From Microbacterium sp. 70-16 (GTDB taxonomy: Bacteria > Actinomycetota > Actinomycetes > Actinomycetales > Microbacteriaceae): DNA of 64,000 nt. Shown here one piece after another: positions 20,960 through 31,385 of this stretch. Position 1 is the stretch's first letter. Each line of letters opens with the position of its first letter. The DNA lies in assembly GCF_001898315.1 (NCBI RefSeq), contig NZ_MKTQ01000014.1, positions 285,087 to 349,086 on the forward strand, given 5' to 3'. The notes beneath the pieces are model-generated. The model saw nothing but the letters and a program-made list of their open reading frames with translations, did no database searches and was not told where the DNA came from. The translations under genes were made by a program, and so were the position numbers.

Positions 20960-21791
20960 TTCCCTCACTACGGTACAGGTTCGCGCGTTCCTCGATCCGC
21001 GCGGCGAGGCTGCCGGGACCGGCAGACAGGATGCTGCGGCTCTCGCTCACGATGACAGTCGGCGCCGCCCCTCCGAACCGGGCGAGGTCTTCCGCGGCAG
21101 CGCCCTGGAATCCGAAGCCGGGGCCGAGGATCGGCGCGGGCGGCACGGGGGCGATCAGCCCCGCCTCCGTCCAATCGACGGTCGCGCCGATGACGAACCC
21201 GAGCGCCGCCCAGTGGCCGGAGGGAGTGTGCTGCGCGTTGCGCGCCGACACCTCGGCGATGACGCCCGCCGACACCGTGTCGCCGCTGATGAGCCGAGCG
21301 CGCTGCGCGGTGAAGGCATCCGCATTGCTCGTCGCGGCCAGGACGAAGACGCCCTTGCCGTGCGCCTCGGCCAGATCGAAGGTGTGGTCAAGCGTGCCCA
21401 CACCGAGGAACGGGTTCGCCGTCAGCGCGTCTGCCTCGAGCGGCGAGCCCGGAGTGAGCCACGCGTCGCCGTAGGCATCCATCGTCGTGCCGATGTCGCC
21501 GCGCTTGGCGTCGGCGATCACCAGCAGGCCGGCCGACCGTGCGGCGGTGAGGACCTCTTCGAGGGCGGCGAACCCGGCACTCCCCCAGCGCTCGAAGAAC
21601 GAGACCTGCGGCTTGACGATGCCGACGCGGCCGGCGGCGGCATCCACCGTGCGCAGGCCGAACTCGCGTGCACCTGCAGCGGATGCCGGCAGGCCCCACT
21701 CCTCGAGCAGGTGCGCGTGCGGGTCGATGCCGACGCAGAGGCGACCGCGGTCGGCGAAGACGGTGCGCAGGCGTTCGCCGAAACCGGTCAC
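20952..21791 (-). CDS. pyrF: orotidine 5'-phosphate decarboxylase, type 2
   Basis: 279 aa, the longer actinobacterial form. It decarboxylates OMP to UMP. The catalytic Lys/Asp motif is [16 protein letters not shown] (about residues 95-110). The GTG start overlaps the carB stop by 4 nt. It is followed by the IHF-gmk gene, which phosphorylates GMP, so nucleotide genes stay together. Confidence 0.96.
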   Translation of the reverse strand: MTGFGERLRTVFADRGRLCVGIDPHAHLLEEWGLPASAAGAREFGLRTVDAAAGRVGIVKPQVSFFERWGSAGFAALEEVLTAARSAGLLVIADAKRGDIGTTMDAYGDAWLTPGSPLEADALTANPFLGVGTLDHTFDLAEAHGKGVFVLAATSNADAFTAQRARLISGDTVSAGVIAEVSARNAQHTPSGHWAALGFVIGATVDWTEAGLIAPVPPAPILGPGFGFQGAAAEDLARFGGAAPTVIVSESRSILSAGPGSLAARIEERANLYRSEGNA

Positions 21792-24700
21792 GCGTTCGCC
21801 AGCCGCTCTGCGCGGTCCTTCGCGTATTCCTGCAGGCTGCGCACGGCGAAGCCCTCGCGCAGCACCGGCAGCGCCGACACAGCCGCGCCCAGCACGGCCA
21901 TCGTCGTGAACAGCGCCTTGTCGGCGGCGACGGCCGCGGCGCGGATCTCGTAGCCATCGGCGCGCGCGATGCCGCCCGACGGCGTGTTCACGACGATGTC
22001 GATCTCGCCGGCGTTGATGAGGTCGACGACGTTGCGCTCGCCCGATTCCTGCGTGTCGGAGTACTTGTGCACGACGTCGACGCGGATGCCGTTGCGCGCG
22101 AGGATCTCGGCGGTGCCCTCGGTCGCCAGCAGGCGGAAGCCGAGCTCCTGCAGCCGGTGGGCGGGCAGGATCACGGCGCGCTTGTCGTCGTCGGAGACCG
22201 AGAGGAACACGGTGCCCGACGTCGGCATGCCGCCGTACGCGGCCGACTGGCTCTTGGCGAACGCCGTCGGGAAGTCGCGGTCGATGCCCATGACCTCGCC
22301 CGTCGAACGCATCTCGGGGCCGAGCACCGAGTCGACCGTGTGGCCGTCGGCGGTGCGGAACCGCTTGAACGGCAGCACGGCCTCCTTGACGGCGACCGGG
22401 GCGTCCAGCGGCACGCGGGAGCCGTCCTGCGCGGGCAGCATGCCCTCGGCCTTGAGCTGCGCGATCGTGGCGCCCGCCATGATGCGCGACGCGGCCTTCG
22501 CGAGCGGGATGCCCAGCGCCTTCGACACGAACGGCACGGTGCGCGATGCGCGCGGGTTCGCCTCGATGACGTAGAGCACGCCCGCCGAGACGGCGAACTG
22601 GACGTTTAGCAGACCCCGCACGCCGACCCCCTCCGCGATCGCGAGGGTCGCTGCGCGCACGCGGTCGATCTCGGTGCGGCCGAGCGAGATGGGCGGCAGG
22701 GTGCACGACGAGTCGCCGGAGTGGATGCCGGCCTCTTCGAGGTGCTCCATGACCCCGCCGATGTACAGCTCGTCGCCGTCGTAGAGCGCGTCGACGTCGA
22801 GCTCGATCGCGTCATCGAGGAAGCGGTCGACCAGCAGCGGCTTGCCCGGCTCGATGACGACCTCACCGGCCGTGCGGACGAAGTAGTCGCGCAGGCTCTC
22901 GGTGTCGTAGACGATCTCCATACCGCGGCCACCGAGCACGAAGCTCGGGCGCACGAGCACGGGGTAGCCGATCTCCTCGGCGATCGCGACGGCGCCGGCC
23001 TCGTCGATGGCCGTGTCGTGGCGCGGTGCGACAAGGCCCGCGCGGTCGAGCAGCTGCGAGAACAGCTCGCGCTCCTCGGCGATGTCGATCGCGGCGGGCG
23101 AGGTGCCGAGGATCGTGTACCCGGCCTCCTCGATGCCCTTCGCGAGGCCCAGCGGCGTCTGGCCGCCGAGCTGGCAGACGACGCCGTGGATCTCACCCGA
23201 CGCGCTCTCTGCGTGCAGCACCTCAAGCACGTCCTCGAGCGTCAACGGCTCGAAGTACAGGCGATCCGACGTGTCGTAGTCGGTCGAGACCGTCTCGGGG
23301 TTGCAGTTGACCATGATGGTCTCGTACCCGGCATCCGACAGTGCGAACGACGCGTGCACGCACGAGTAGTCGAACTCGACGCCCTGGCCGATGCGGTTCG
23401 GGCCCGAACCGATGATGACGACCTTCTTGCGGTCGGAGGGGGTCACCTCGGTCTCGTAGTCGTAGCTCGAGTAGTGGTACGGCGTCAGCGCGGGGAACTC
23501 GCCCGCGCACGTGTCGACCGTCTTGAACACGGGGCGGATGCCCTGGGCCCAGCGGACGCCGCGGACCTCGGCCTCGCTGATGCCGCGCAGCTGCGCGAGC
23601 TGCGCATCGCTGAAGCCGTGCTCCTTCGCGAGGCGCAGCGTCGCGGCATCCAGTTCGGGAGCCGTGCGCACGAACTCGGCGACCTCGTTGATGAGGGCCA
23701 TCTGGTCGAGGAACCACGGGTCGATCTTCGTCGCCTCGAAGGCCTGCTCGACCGTCGCGCCCTTGCGCATCGCCTGCTGCAGCACGACGATGCGGCCGTC
23801 GGTCGGCACCTTCGCGATCTCGAGCAGCTCGTCGACCGTGCGGTCCTCGGAGCCCCAGTGGAAGCTCGACCCGCGCTTCTCGAGCGAGCGCAGCGCCTTC
23901 TGCAGCGCCGTCGTGTAGTTGCGGCCGATGGCCATCGCCTCGCCGACCGACTTCATGGTGGTCGTGAGGGTGACGTCGGCGTTCGGGAACTTCTCGAAGT
24001 TGAACCGCGGCACCTTGACGACGACGTAGTCGAGCGTCGGCTCGAAGCTTGCGGGCGTCGCCTGCGTGATGTCGTTGGGCACCTCGTCGAGGCGGTAGCC
24101 GATCGCGAGCTTCGCGGCGAGCTTCGCGATCGGGAAGCCCGTAGCCTTGCTTGCGAGAGCCGACGAGCGCGAGACGCGCGGGTTCATCTCGATGACGATG
24201 ATGCGCCCGGTCGCCGGGTCGACGGCGAATTGGATGTTGCAGCCGCCCGTGTCGACGCCGACGGCACGGATGATGTCGATGCCGATGTCGCGGAGCTTCT
24301 GGTACTCGCGGTCGGTGAGCGTCAGCGCGGGGGCGACGGTGATCGAGTCGCCGGTGTGCACCCCGACGGGGTCGACGTTCTCGATCGAGCAGACGACGAC
24401 CGTGTTGTCGGACGTGTCGCGCATGAGCTCGAGCTCGTACTCCTTCCAGCCGAGGATCGACTCCTCCAGGAGCACCTCGGTCGTCGGCGAGTCGCGCAGG
24501 CCCGCGCCGCCGATCCGGCGGAGGTCCTCTTCGTCGTACGCGAAGCCCGAGCCGAGGCCGCCCATCGTGAACGAGGGCCGCACGACGAGCGGGTAGCCGA
24601 GCTCGGCGGCACCGGCGAGCAGGTCGTCCATCGTGTGCGCGATGACGCTGCGGGCGACGTCTGCACCGGCATCCAGCACGAGCTGCTTGAAGATCTGGCG

Positions 24701-25084
24701 GTCCTCGCCCTTGCGGATGGCATCGACCTTCGCGCCGATCAGTTCGACGCCGTACTTTTCGAGGATCCCCTGCTCGTGGAGTGCCATCGCGGCGTTGAGG
24801 GCCGTCTGGCCACCGAGCGTCGGCAGGATCGCGTCCGGCTTCTCCTTGGCGATGATCGTCTCGATGACGGCGGGCGTGATCGGCTCGACGTAGGTCGCGT
24901 CCGCGAAGTCGGGGTCGGTCATGATCGTGGCCGGGTTGGAGTTGACGAGGATGACGCGCACGCCCTCCTCGCGGAGCACGCGGCAGGCCTGCGTGCCCGA
25001 GTAGTCGAACTCGCACGCCTGACCGATGACGATCGGCCCGGAGCCGATGACGAGGACGCTCTTGATGTCGTCGCGCTTGGGCAT
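21788..25084 (-). CDS. carB: carbamoyl-phosphate synthase, large subunit
   Basis: 1098 aa, full length. Two ATP-grasp halves (about residues 1-550 and 551-940) and a C-terminal allosteric MGS-like domain (about 945-1098). It makes carbamoyl phosphate from ammonia, bicarbonate and 2 ATP for pyrimidines and arginine. It begins [20 protein letters not shown]. The ATG shares one base with the carA stop (TAATG). Confidence 0.97.
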   Translation of the reverse strand: MPKRDDIKSVLVIGSGPIVIGQACEFDYSGTQACRVLREEGVRVILVNSNPATIMTDPDFADATYVEPITPAVIETIIAKEKPDAILPTLGGQTALNAAMALHEQGILEKYGVELIGAKVDAIRKGEDRQIFKQLVLDAGADVARSVIAHTMDDLLAGAAELGYPLVVRPSFTMGGLGSGFAYDEEDLRRIGGAGLRDSPTTEVLLEESILGWKEYELELMRDTSDNTVVVCSIENVDPVGVHTGDSITVAPALTLTDREYQKLRDIGIDIIRAVGVDTGGCNIQFAVDPATGRIIVIEMNPRVSRSSALASKATGFPIAKLAAKLAIGYRLDEVPNDITQATPASFEPTLDYVVVKVPRFNFEKFPNADVTLTTTMKSVGEAMAIGRNYTTALQKALRSLEKRGSSFHWGSEDRTVDELLEIAKVPTDGRIVVLQQAMRKGATVEQAFEATKIDPWFLDQMALINEVAEFVRTAPELDAATLRLAKEHGFSDAQLAQLRGISEAEVRGVRWAQGIRPVFKTVDTCAGEFPALTPYHYSSYDYETEVTPSDRKKVVIIGSGPNRIGQGVEFDYSCVHASFALSDAGYETIMVNCNPETVSTDYDTSDRLYFEPLTLEDVLEVLHAESASGEIHGVVCQLGGQTPLGLAKGIEEAGYTILGTSPAAIDIAEERELFSQLLDRAGLVAPRHDTAIDEAGAVAIAEEIGYPVLVRPSFVLGGRGMEIVYDTESLRDYFVRTAGEVVIEPGKPLLVDRFLDDAIELDVDALYDGDELYIGGVMEHLEEAGIHSGDSSCTLPPISLGRTEIDRVRAATLAIAEGVGVRGLLNVQFAVSAGVLYVIEANPRASRTVPFVSKALGIPLAKAASRIMAGATIAQLKAEGMLPAQDGSRVPLDAPVAVKEAVLPFKRFRTADGHTVDSVLGPEMRSTGEVMGIDRDFPTAFAKSQSAAYGGMPTSGTVFLSVSDDDKRAVILPAHRLQELGFRLLATEGTAEILARNGIRVDVVHKYSDTQESGERNVVDLINAGEIDIVVNTPSGGIARADGYEIRAAAVAADKALFTTMAVLGAAVSALPVLREGFAVRSLQEYAKDRAERLANA

Positions 25085-26262
25085 TACTTGTCACCCTTCC
25101 GGTGATCGAGTGCGCGCGAAGCGCGTGTATCGAGATCAGCGGCGACGAGGTCGCGGAACCGATCGAACAGGTAGTTGGCGTCGTGCGGGCCGGCGGCCGC
25201 CTCGGGGTGGTACTGGACGCTGAACGCGGGGATGTCGAGGGCGCGCAGGCCCTCCACGACGTTGTCGTTGAGGCCGATGTGGCTCACCTCGACGCGGCCG
25301 TAGCCGTTCGGCGACTCGGTCGCGCCTTCGAGGGGCGCGTCGACGGCGAACCCGTGGTTGTGTGCCGTGATCTCGACGCGGCCGGTCTGCTTGTCGAGCA
25401 CCGGCTGGTTGATGCCGCGGTGGCCGAACGGCAGCTTGTACGTGCCGAACCCGAGCGCGCGGCCGAGCAGCTGGTTGCCGAAGCAGATGCCGAAGAACGG
25501 CAGCTTCTGGTCGAGCACGGCCCGCAGCAGCGCGACGTGATCGCCGGATGCCGCCGGGTCGCCCGGGCCGTTCGAGTAGAACACCGCGACCGGGTCGATC
25601 GCGAGGATGTCATCGATCGTGACGTCCTGCGGCAGCACGTGCACCTCGAAGCCGCGCGCGGCGAGGTTGTCGATCGTTGCCTGCTTGACGCCGAGGTCGA
25701 GGACGGCGAGGTTGCCGATCCGCTCTGTCGTCGCGCGGGTGATCTGAGCCTGCGTGATCGAGACCTCCGCCGACAGGTTCTGGCCGGCCATCTGCGGGGC
25801 CTCGCGGACGATGCGCAGCTGCTCCTCGGCATCCAGGGCCGCGGCCTCACCCGAGAAGACGCCGCCGCGCATCGAGCCCGCCGAGCGCAGCACGCGCGTG
25901 ATCGCCCGCGTGTCGATGCCGGAGATGCCGACGATGCCGTCGCGCACGAGGGCGTCGTCGAGCGACTCCTCGGCGCGCCAGTTCGAGACGACGCGCGAGG
26001 GGTCGCGCACGATGTAGCCGGCGACCCAGATGCGGCGCGACTCGGGGTCTTCGCTATTCATTCCTGTGTTGCCGATGTGCGGCGCCGTCTGCAACACGAT
26101 CTGGCCGGCGTAGGACGGGTCGGTCAGCGTTTCCTGGTATCCGGTCATGCCGGTCGCGAAGACGACTTCGCCGAGCGTCGTGCCACGAGCGCCGTAGGCG
26201 CGCCCGGGGTGGCGGGAGCCGTCTTCGAGCACGAGGACGGCGGGGTCGGTGTGGAAAGTCAT
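25084..26262 (-). CDS. carA: carbamoyl-phosphate synthase, small (glutaminase) subunit
   Basis: 392 aa. The class I amidotransferase triad is visible: Cys in [12 protein letters not shown] (about residue 255), His and Glu in [11 protein letters not shown] (about 350). It delivers ammonia to CarB. The last ~15 residues ([15 protein letters not shown]) look foreign to the family and are encoded by a palindromic repeat (25102-25138). The start overlaps the PH-like gene by 4 nt. Confidence 0.96.
   Translation of the reverse strand: MTFHTDPAVLVLEDGSRHPGRAYGARGTTLGEVVFATGMTGYQETLTDPSYAGQIVLQTAPHIGNTGMNSEDPESRRIWVAGYIVRDPSRVVSNWRAEESLDDALVRDGIVGISGIDTRAITRVLRSAGSMRGGVFSGEAAALDAEEQLRIVREAPQMAGQNLSAEVSITQAQITRATTERIGNLAVLDLGVKQATIDNLAARGFEVHVLPQDVTIDDILAIDPVAVFYSNGPGDPAASGDHVALLRAVLDQKLPFFGICFGNQLLGRALGFGTYKLPFGHRGINQPVLDKQTGRVEITAHNHGFAVDAPLEGATESPNGYGRVEVSHIGLNDNVVEGLRALDIPAFSVQYHPEAAAGPHDANYLFDRFRDLVAADLDTRASRALDHRKGDK
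25102..25138. repeat. dispersed palindromic repeat inside the carA 3' end
   Basis: Imperfect palindrome: TGATCGAG on the left, TATCGAGATCA on the right, with a GCGCGC-GAA-GCGCG core. It encodes the unusual CarA tail. It resembles TCGAGT...TATCGAGA repeats that I recall from other Microbacteriaceae genomes (not checked). Confidence 0.45.
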
Positions 26263-26819
26263 GCGTCGTGTCCCGTCATGGAAGCGGTGGGTTCGATGGG
26301 GGCGGATGCCGTGGCATCCGTCGCCGGCAGGATCGCGGCGATCGCGTCGGCGAGGGCGCGCGCCGAGCCGTCCTGCGGGCGGAGGTACGAGTCGACGGCC
26401 ACGTCGGCGCCGTCGCGCCCCGTGGTGCGCCAAGAGAGGCGTACGAGGCCGCCCACCTCGACGACGCGGTCGATCGCGACGCGCGCGAGGTCGACGCCGT
26501 CGAGACGGGAGGCGGCGAGGAACAGGCGTGGCTGGCCCGTGAGGTCGAGCGCGACACCGGCATCCGTCACCGTCACATCGACGCGCGAGCGGAACGCGAT
26601 GCCCGTGATCGCGAGGCGCTCGAGCGGCTGGTCACGGGGTGTCGTTGCGACGTAGAAGCCCGCGGTCACGCTCGCGACCGTGGCGCCTGCAGGGATCTCG
26701 GCGACGGGGGCGGCAAGGCCCGCGTCGCGTCGCGTGCGGCGCATCCACGCCACGACGCCGAGCGCTAGCAGCACGACCGCGAGCGCGACCATGAGGATGA
26801 GGGCGAGCTCGCGCGTCAT
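26259..26819 (-). CDS. membrane-anchored PH-like domain protein of the pyr operon
   Basis: 186 aa. One N-terminal transmembrane helix (about residues 5-26) is followed by basic residues and a soluble domain of alternating beta-strands that ends in a helix ([13 protein letters not shown]), as in a bacterial PH-like fold. Start and stop overlap pyrC and carA by 4 nt each, so it is made in step with pyrimidine enzymes. Conserved at this place in related actinobacteria as far as I recall; function unknown. Confidence 0.75.
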   Translation of the reverse strand: MTRELALILMVALAVVLLALGVVAWMRRTRRDAGLAAPVAEIPAGATVASVTAGFYVATTPRDQPLERLAITGIAFRSRVDVTVTDAGVALDLTGQPRLFLAASRLDGVDLARVAIDRVVEVGGLVRLSWRTTGRDGADVAVDSYLRPQDGSARALADAIAAILPATDATASAPIEPTASMTGHDA

Positions 26820-28129
26820 GCGAGCTCCCCCGCGGCGAGCTCGACGAGCGCGCCGTCGGCGACCGTCGCGACGCCCCGGAAGAGCGTCCAGCGGATCTCG
26901 CCCGGCAGCTCGCGACCCAGGTACGGCGAGTTGACGCTGCGACCGCGCAGGTCCTCGCGCGCGAACGTGCGGCGCGGAGCCGGGTCGTGCAGCGTGAGCG
27001 ACGCGATCTCGCCCGCGGCCAGCGGCGTACCGGCGTCCCCGCGGCGGCCGATGCGGGCGGGTGCCGTCGACATGACGCGCGCGACGTCGTTCCACGTGAG
27101 CATGCCGGTGTCGACGACCGCCTGCTGGACGACCCGCAGCGCCGACTCGAGCCCCACCATGCCGTTGGCGGCGGCGGGCCATTCGCACGACTTCGCCTCG
27201 TCGGGGTGCGGCGCGTGGTCGGTCGCCACGATGTCGATCGTGCCGTCGGCGAGGCCCTCGCGCACGGCCTGCACGTCTTCGTCGCGGCGCAGCGGCGGGT
27301 TGACCTTGAAGCGCGCGTCGTAGCCGCGCACGAGCTCTTCGGTCAGCAGCAGGTGGTGCGGCGTGACCTCGGCCGTGACGTTGACACCGCGCTTCTTGGC
27401 CCAGCGGATGATGTCGACCGAGCCGGCGGTCGAGAGGTGGCACACGTGCAGGCGCGAGCCGACGTGCTCGGCGAGCAGCACGTCGCGGGCGATGATCGAC
27501 TCCTCCGCGACGGCCGGCCAGCCGGCGAGGCCCAGCTCGGCCGAGACGGTGCCCTCGTTCATCTGGGCGCCCTCGGTCAGACGCGGGTCTTGCGCGTGCT
27601 GGGCCACGACGCCGTCGAAGGCCTTCACGTACTCGAGCGCGCGGCGCATGATGAGCGGGTCGAAGACGCAGAAGCCGTCGTCACTGAAGACGCGCACACG
27701 CGCCCGCGACGACGCCATCGCGCCGAGCTCGGCGAGTCGCTCGCCCTTCTGCCCCACGGTGACGGCGCCGATCGGCTGCACGTTCACGTAGCCGGCGGCC
27801 TCGCCGAGGGCGAGTTCCTGCTCCACGACGCCGGCGGTGTCGGCGACGGGCGAGGTGTTCGGCATCGCGAAGACGGTCGTGTAGCCGCCCGACGCTGCCG
27901 CGCGCGAACCTGTGAGGATCGTCTCGGATGCCTCGTAGCCGGGCTCGCGCAGGTGCGTGTGCAGGTCGACGAGGCCGGGCAGGGCGATGAGCCCGTCGGC
28001 GTCGATGACGGTCGCGCCGGCGCGGCTGAGGCCCGTGCCGACCTCGGCGATGCGGCCGTCCGTGACGACCAGGTCTGCCGCGTCTGCGCCGTTCAGCTTC
28101 GCTCCGCGGATGAGGTAGGTCTCGCTCAT
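26816..28129 (-). CDS. pyrC: dihydroorotase, class I
   Basis: 437 aa amidohydrolase that cyclises carbamoyl aspartate to dihydroorotate. Zinc ligands are in [12 protein letters not shown] (about residues 57-68), and the catalytic Asp is in [12 protein letters not shown] (about 305). It overlaps pyrB by 4 nt upstream. Confidence 0.97.
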   Translation of the reverse strand: MSETYLIRGAKLNGADAADLVVTDGRIAEVGTGLSRAGATVIDADGLIALPGLVDLHTHLREPGYEASETILTGSRAAASGGYTTVFAMPNTSPVADTAGVVEQELALGEAAGYVNVQPIGAVTVGQKGERLAELGAMASSRARVRVFSDDGFCVFDPLIMRRALEYVKAFDGVVAQHAQDPRLTEGAQMNEGTVSAELGLAGWPAVAEESIIARDVLLAEHVGSRLHVCHLSTAGSVDIIRWAKKRGVNVTAEVTPHHLLLTEELVRGYDARFKVNPPLRRDEDVQAVREGLADGTIDIVATDHAPHPDEAKSCEWPAAANGMVGLESALRVVQQAVVDTGMLTWNDVARVMSTAPARIGRRGDAGTPLAAGEIASLTLHDPAPRRTFAREDLRGRSVNSPYLGRELPGEIRWTLFRGVATVADGALVELAAGELA

Positions 28130-29097
28130 CGTGTCGCCTCCTGTGTCGCGTGGGTGTTCCGCTCCCCCGCCAGCAGCAGGTACAGCGCCGCCATCCGCAC
28201 CGACACGCCGTTGGCGACCTGCTCGAGCACGGTCGACTGCGGTGAATCGGCGGCATCGGCGGAGATCTCCAGGCCCCGGTTCATGGGACCGGGGTGCATG
28301 ACGATGCTACCTTCCGGCAGCGCGCGCAGGCGTGCCGCGTCGAGCCCCCAGCAGCGGGAATACTCCCGCTCAGTGGGGAAATACGCGGCGTTCATGCGCT
28401 CGAGCTGGATCCGCAGCATCATGATCGCGTCGGGTCCCGCCGCGATCGCCTCATCGAGGTCATAGACGATGCGCACGGGCCACGCCGAGACGTCCTGCGG
28501 GATGAGGGTAGGAGGTGCGACGAGGGTCACCTCGGCGCCGAGCGTCGTCAGCAGCCACACGTTTGAGCGCGCGACGCGCGAGTGCAGCACGTCGCCGACG
28601 ATCGTGACGCGGATGCCGGCCAGGTCGCGCCCGCGGCTGTCGTCGCCGAAGCGGCGCTTGCGGATCGTGAAGGCATCCAGCAGCGCCTGTGTGGGGTGCT
28701 CGTGCGTGCCGTCGCCCGCGTTGACGACGCCGGCCGAGATCCAGCCGCTCGTGGCGAGCGTCTGTGGCGCGCCGGAGGCGCCGTGGCGGATCACTACGGC
28801 ATCCGCCCCCATCGCCTGCAGGGTCTGCGCCGTGTCTTGCAGCGACTCGCCCTTGCTGACCGACGACCCCTTCGCCGAGAAGTTGATGACGTCGGCGGAG
28901 AGGCGCTTCGCGGCCGCCTCGAACGAGATGCGGGTGCGCGTGGAGTCTTCGAAGAAGAGGTTGACGACGGTCTTGCCGCGCAGCGTCGGGAGCTTCTTGA
29001 CCTCGCGCGACTGGGTGTCGCGCATGTCTTCGGCGACGTCGAGGATGCGCAGGGCGTCTTCGCGGGCGAGGGTCTTGGTGTCGAGCAGGTGCCTCAT
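28126..29097 (-). CDS. pyrB: aspartate carbamoyltransferase, catalytic chain
   Basis: 323 aa. It joins carbamoyl phosphate and aspartate. Carbamoyl-phosphate motif [13 protein letters not shown] (about residues 49-61), HPTQAL and MHPGPMNRG are all present. No pyrI is seen, so feedback control must be different from E. coli. It overlaps pyrR by 4 nt. Confidence 0.97.
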   Translation of the reverse strand: MRHLLDTKTLAREDALRILDVAEDMRDTQSREVKKLPTLRGKTVVNLFFEDSTRTRISFEAAAKRLSADVINFSAKGSSVSKGESLQDTAQTLQAMGADAVVIRHGASGAPQTLATSGWISAGVVNAGDGTHEHPTQALLDAFTIRKRRFGDDSRGRDLAGIRVTIVGDVLHSRVARSNVWLLTTLGAEVTLVAPPTLIPQDVSAWPVRIVYDLDEAIAAGPDAIMMLRIQLERMNAAYFPTEREYSRCWGLDAARLRALPEGSIVMHPGPMNRGLEISADAADSPQSTVLEQVANGVSVRMAALYLLLAGERNTHATQEATR

Positions 29098-29636
29098 GAT
29101 GCGATCGTCACCTCTTCGATGCCGTCGGTCTCGGCGAGGTGCACGTTGACCCGCTCGCTGCGTGCGGAAGGCAGGTTCTTGCCGACGAAGTCGGGGCGGA
29201 TGGGCAGCTCGCGGTGGCCGCGGTCGACGAGGATCGCGAGCCGCACGGCGGCGGGGCGCCCGATGTCGTTCAGCGCATCGAGCGCGGCGCGGATCGACCG
29301 ACCCGAGAAGAGGACGTCATCGACGAGCACGACGGTCTTGCCGTCGATGCCGCCGTCGGGGATCGCCGTCGGGCGTGGCGTACGCGTCGGATTGCGGTGC
29401 AAGTCGTCGCGGTACATCGTGACGTCGAGGGCGCCCACCGGTACGGCCTGGCCCGAGATGTCGGCGAGCAGGCCGCCGACGCGTTCGGCGAGCGTCACGC
29501 CGCGCGTTGGGATGCCGAGGACTACGAGGCCGTCGGGGCCCTTGTTGGACTCGAGGATCTCGTGGGAGATCCGAGTCAATGCCCGGGCGATATCGGCCGA
29601 GTGCATGACGGTCCGCGTGGACTCATTCTCACTCAT
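29094..29636 (-). CDS. pyrR: PyrR bifunctional regulator / uracil phosphoribosyltransferase
   Basis: 180 aa. PRPP-binding motif [18 protein letters not shown] (about residues 97-114). PyrR senses UMP/PRPP and controls pyr mRNA; in mycobacteria it acts at the level of translation. The ATG at 29636 has GGGAG 6 nt upstream; an ATG eight codons earlier is less likely. First gene of pyrR-pyrB-pyrC-PH-carA-carB-pyrF-gmk. Confidence 0.95.
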   Translation of the reverse strand: MSENESTRTVMHSADIARALTRISHEILESNKGPDGLVVLGIPTRGVTLAERVGGLLADISGQAVPVGALDVTMYRDDLHRNPTRTPRPTAIPDGGIDGKTVVLVDDVLFSGRSIRAALDALNDIGRPAAVRLAILVDRGHRELPIRPDFVGKNLPSARSERVNVHLAETDGIEEVTIAS

Positions 29637-29694
29637 CTGCCGCTCCCTTCTCCGCCTCACAGGACGGTGTTAAAGGTTGCTGTGGTTGTGAACC

Positions 29695-29700
29695 ACCCTA
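29695..29700 (-). promoter_or_regulatory. candidate -10 of the pyr operon
   Basis: TAGGGT on the minus strand, predicting a ~52-nt leader before pyrR. The leader contains a short hairpin GGTT-CAC-AACC. No convincing -35 and no proven PyrR site. Confidence 0.4.
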
Positions 29701-29742
29701 CCGCGTTTCGTCTCGTCGCGGCGCTCGTCGCTCAACGACCGG
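29701..29742. repeat. GCGTTTCG...AACGACC palindromic repeat over a gene end
   Basis: GC-rich imperfect palindrome running from GCGTTTCG to CAACGACC, with CTCGTCGCGGCG in the middle. It spans the stop codon of the Rieske gene at 29732. It shares GCGTTTCG(A/T)CTCG with the copy beside rpsD (45842-45874), so it belongs to a dispersed family. Confidence 0.45.
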
Positions 29743-31303
29743 ACGAGGATGCCGACGCGGTCTCTATGATGCGCGAGGCGCGAATGGGATGCCCGGGCGT
29801 TGTGATGCACTGGCCGGAGGCGAGGTCCCACTTCCAGTCGTGCAGCGCGCACGTGAGCACGCCGTCCTCGATCTTGCCGGTCTTGGTCAGGTCGGCGCGC
29901 AGGTGCGGGCACCGGCGCTGCAGCGTCCACTCACCGATCTCGGCATCCTCGGTCTGGTCGGTCTGCTCGGCGTACCAGTTCTCGACGTACTCGATGCGGT
30001 CGCGCGAGAGGCACTTCAGGAACGTCGTCAGGAACTCGTTGAACTTGCCCGAGCGGCCCACTTCGAACTGCATCGACAGGAAGATCGAGTTCGACCAGTC
30101 GATCTCGTGGTCGGCGATGTTGGTCGAGACGAGGTCGGCGGGGATCGTGTACCAGTAGATGCACTCCTCGCCCGCGTACTCGCGCACCTTCGCCTTCGGG
30201 AAGTCGACAACCATGTCGAGCTCACCGATGCGGAACCGCACGTTCCCGCCGACGCCGTTGCGGATCGTGCGGGCGCGGCGCAGCAGCGGCTCCCACCACT
30301 CCTTGATCGCGGCGAGCATCTCTTCGGGCGGCAGCACCGGCGCACGCCGGGTCTCCTCGGCCTGCACCTCGGCCTGGCGGTTGTCGCGCTGCGACGCGAG
30401 ATAGTCCCACTTCTCGTCGAAGATGTGGTCGATCTCGCCCTGCGTGTAGAGCGTCTGCGTCACGGTGACCTGATCGTGGTCGAGGTCGACCTGCGTGCCC
30501 GGGACGAACTCGTAGCCGCGCTGGGTGGGACGCTGCTCGCGCATGTGAGCCAGGAACTGGCGCTGGTCGGTGAAGATCGAGTCGTTCTCGAGGCCCAGCC
30601 CGTTGAAGCGGAACAGCTCCTCGCGCAGGAACATCGGCGGACCCGCCATGGGGAACACGTGCGCGGCATCCACCTTCTCGATGTAGTACATCGCGCGCTT
30701 GTTCTGCGCGTCACGCTTGAGCTGTGCGAAGTTCTGCTTGGCATCTTGCGGCAGGTCGTAGACCATCGGCCACCAGATCGCGCCGGACACCTGCGTGAAG
30801 TAGGCGTCGGGCTTGCTGAAGCTCAGCAGCTTGTCGAGGTCGAGCGGGTGCGAGTCGTTCTGGTTCAGGATCGATGCCGTGCCGTCGTCGACCGACAGCG
30901 ACGAGTCGCCGATCGGGCCGTCGCTCGGCGCCCGCAGCGGCGTGACCATGATCTTCAGGCCGTTCTCGTACTCGAGCGTCTCACCGGGCTGTGTGTAGAT
31001 GAGGTTCTCGTAGCCGAGGGCGCGGAGGTCGGTCTCGAGGTCGTCGGTCGGGTAGGCCGGAAGCAGGACGCGGATGTCCTTGGGGACGTAACGCTCGAGC
31101 AGGGCCGGGTCGAAGTGGTCGCGGTGCCGGTGCGAGATGTAGAGGAAGTCGGCGCGCCCGAAGCGCTGCCAGTCCAGACCCCGGTTGTCAGGGAACGGGA
31201 ACCACGAGCCGAAGAAGCTCGGCCCGATCACCGGGTCGCACAGGATGCTGCCGCCCGTCGTCTCGATGAACATGCCGGCGTGACCGAGACCTGTGATGCG
31301 CAT
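29732..31303 (-). CDS. metallo-beta-lactamase fold plus C-terminal Rieske [2Fe-2S] protein (CMAH-like)
   Basis: 523 aa. The N-terminal metallo-beta-lactamase fold has HRHRDHFD (about residues 58-65) as metal site. The C-terminal Rieske domain has CPHL (about 466) and, 18 residues on, CALHDWKWD, giving the two Cys and two His ligands. This pairing is that of CMP-N-acetylneuraminate hydroxylase and its bacterial relatives, but here the Rieske domain is at the C-terminus. No sialic-acid genes are nearby, so the substrate is unknown. AGGAGG precedes the ATG. It lies with the SNF2 gene in the otherwise conserved nusB-pyrR junction. Confidence 0.8.
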   Translation of the reverse strand: MRITGLGHAGMFIETTGGSILCDPVIGPSFFGSWFPFPDNRGLDWQRFGRADFLYISHRHRDHFDPALLERYVPKDIRVLLPAYPTDDLETDLRALGYENLIYTQPGETLEYENGLKIMVTPLRAPSDGPIGDSSLSVDDGTASILNQNDSHPLDLDKLLSFSKPDAYFTQVSGAIWWPMVYDLPQDAKQNFAQLKRDAQNKRAMYYIEKVDAAHVFPMAGPPMFLREELFRFNGLGLENDSIFTDQRQFLAHMREQRPTQRGYEFVPGTQVDLDHDQVTVTQTLYTQGEIDHIFDEKWDYLASQRDNRQAEVQAEETRRAPVLPPEEMLAAIKEWWEPLLRRARTIRNGVGGNVRFRIGELDMVVDFPKAKVREYAGEECIYWYTIPADLVSTNIADHEIDWSNSIFLSMQFEVGRSGKFNEFLTTFLKCLSRDRIEYVENWYAEQTDQTEDAEIGEWTLQRRCPHLRADLTKTGKIEDGVLTCALHDWKWDLASGQCITTPGHPIRASRIIETASASSSGR

Positions 31304-31385
31304 GGATGACCCTCCTGGAACAAGCGACGACGAGTCTACGCGGGCCGGGCCACGCCACCCTGGCGACCGGCCGGGAACGCCGTCG

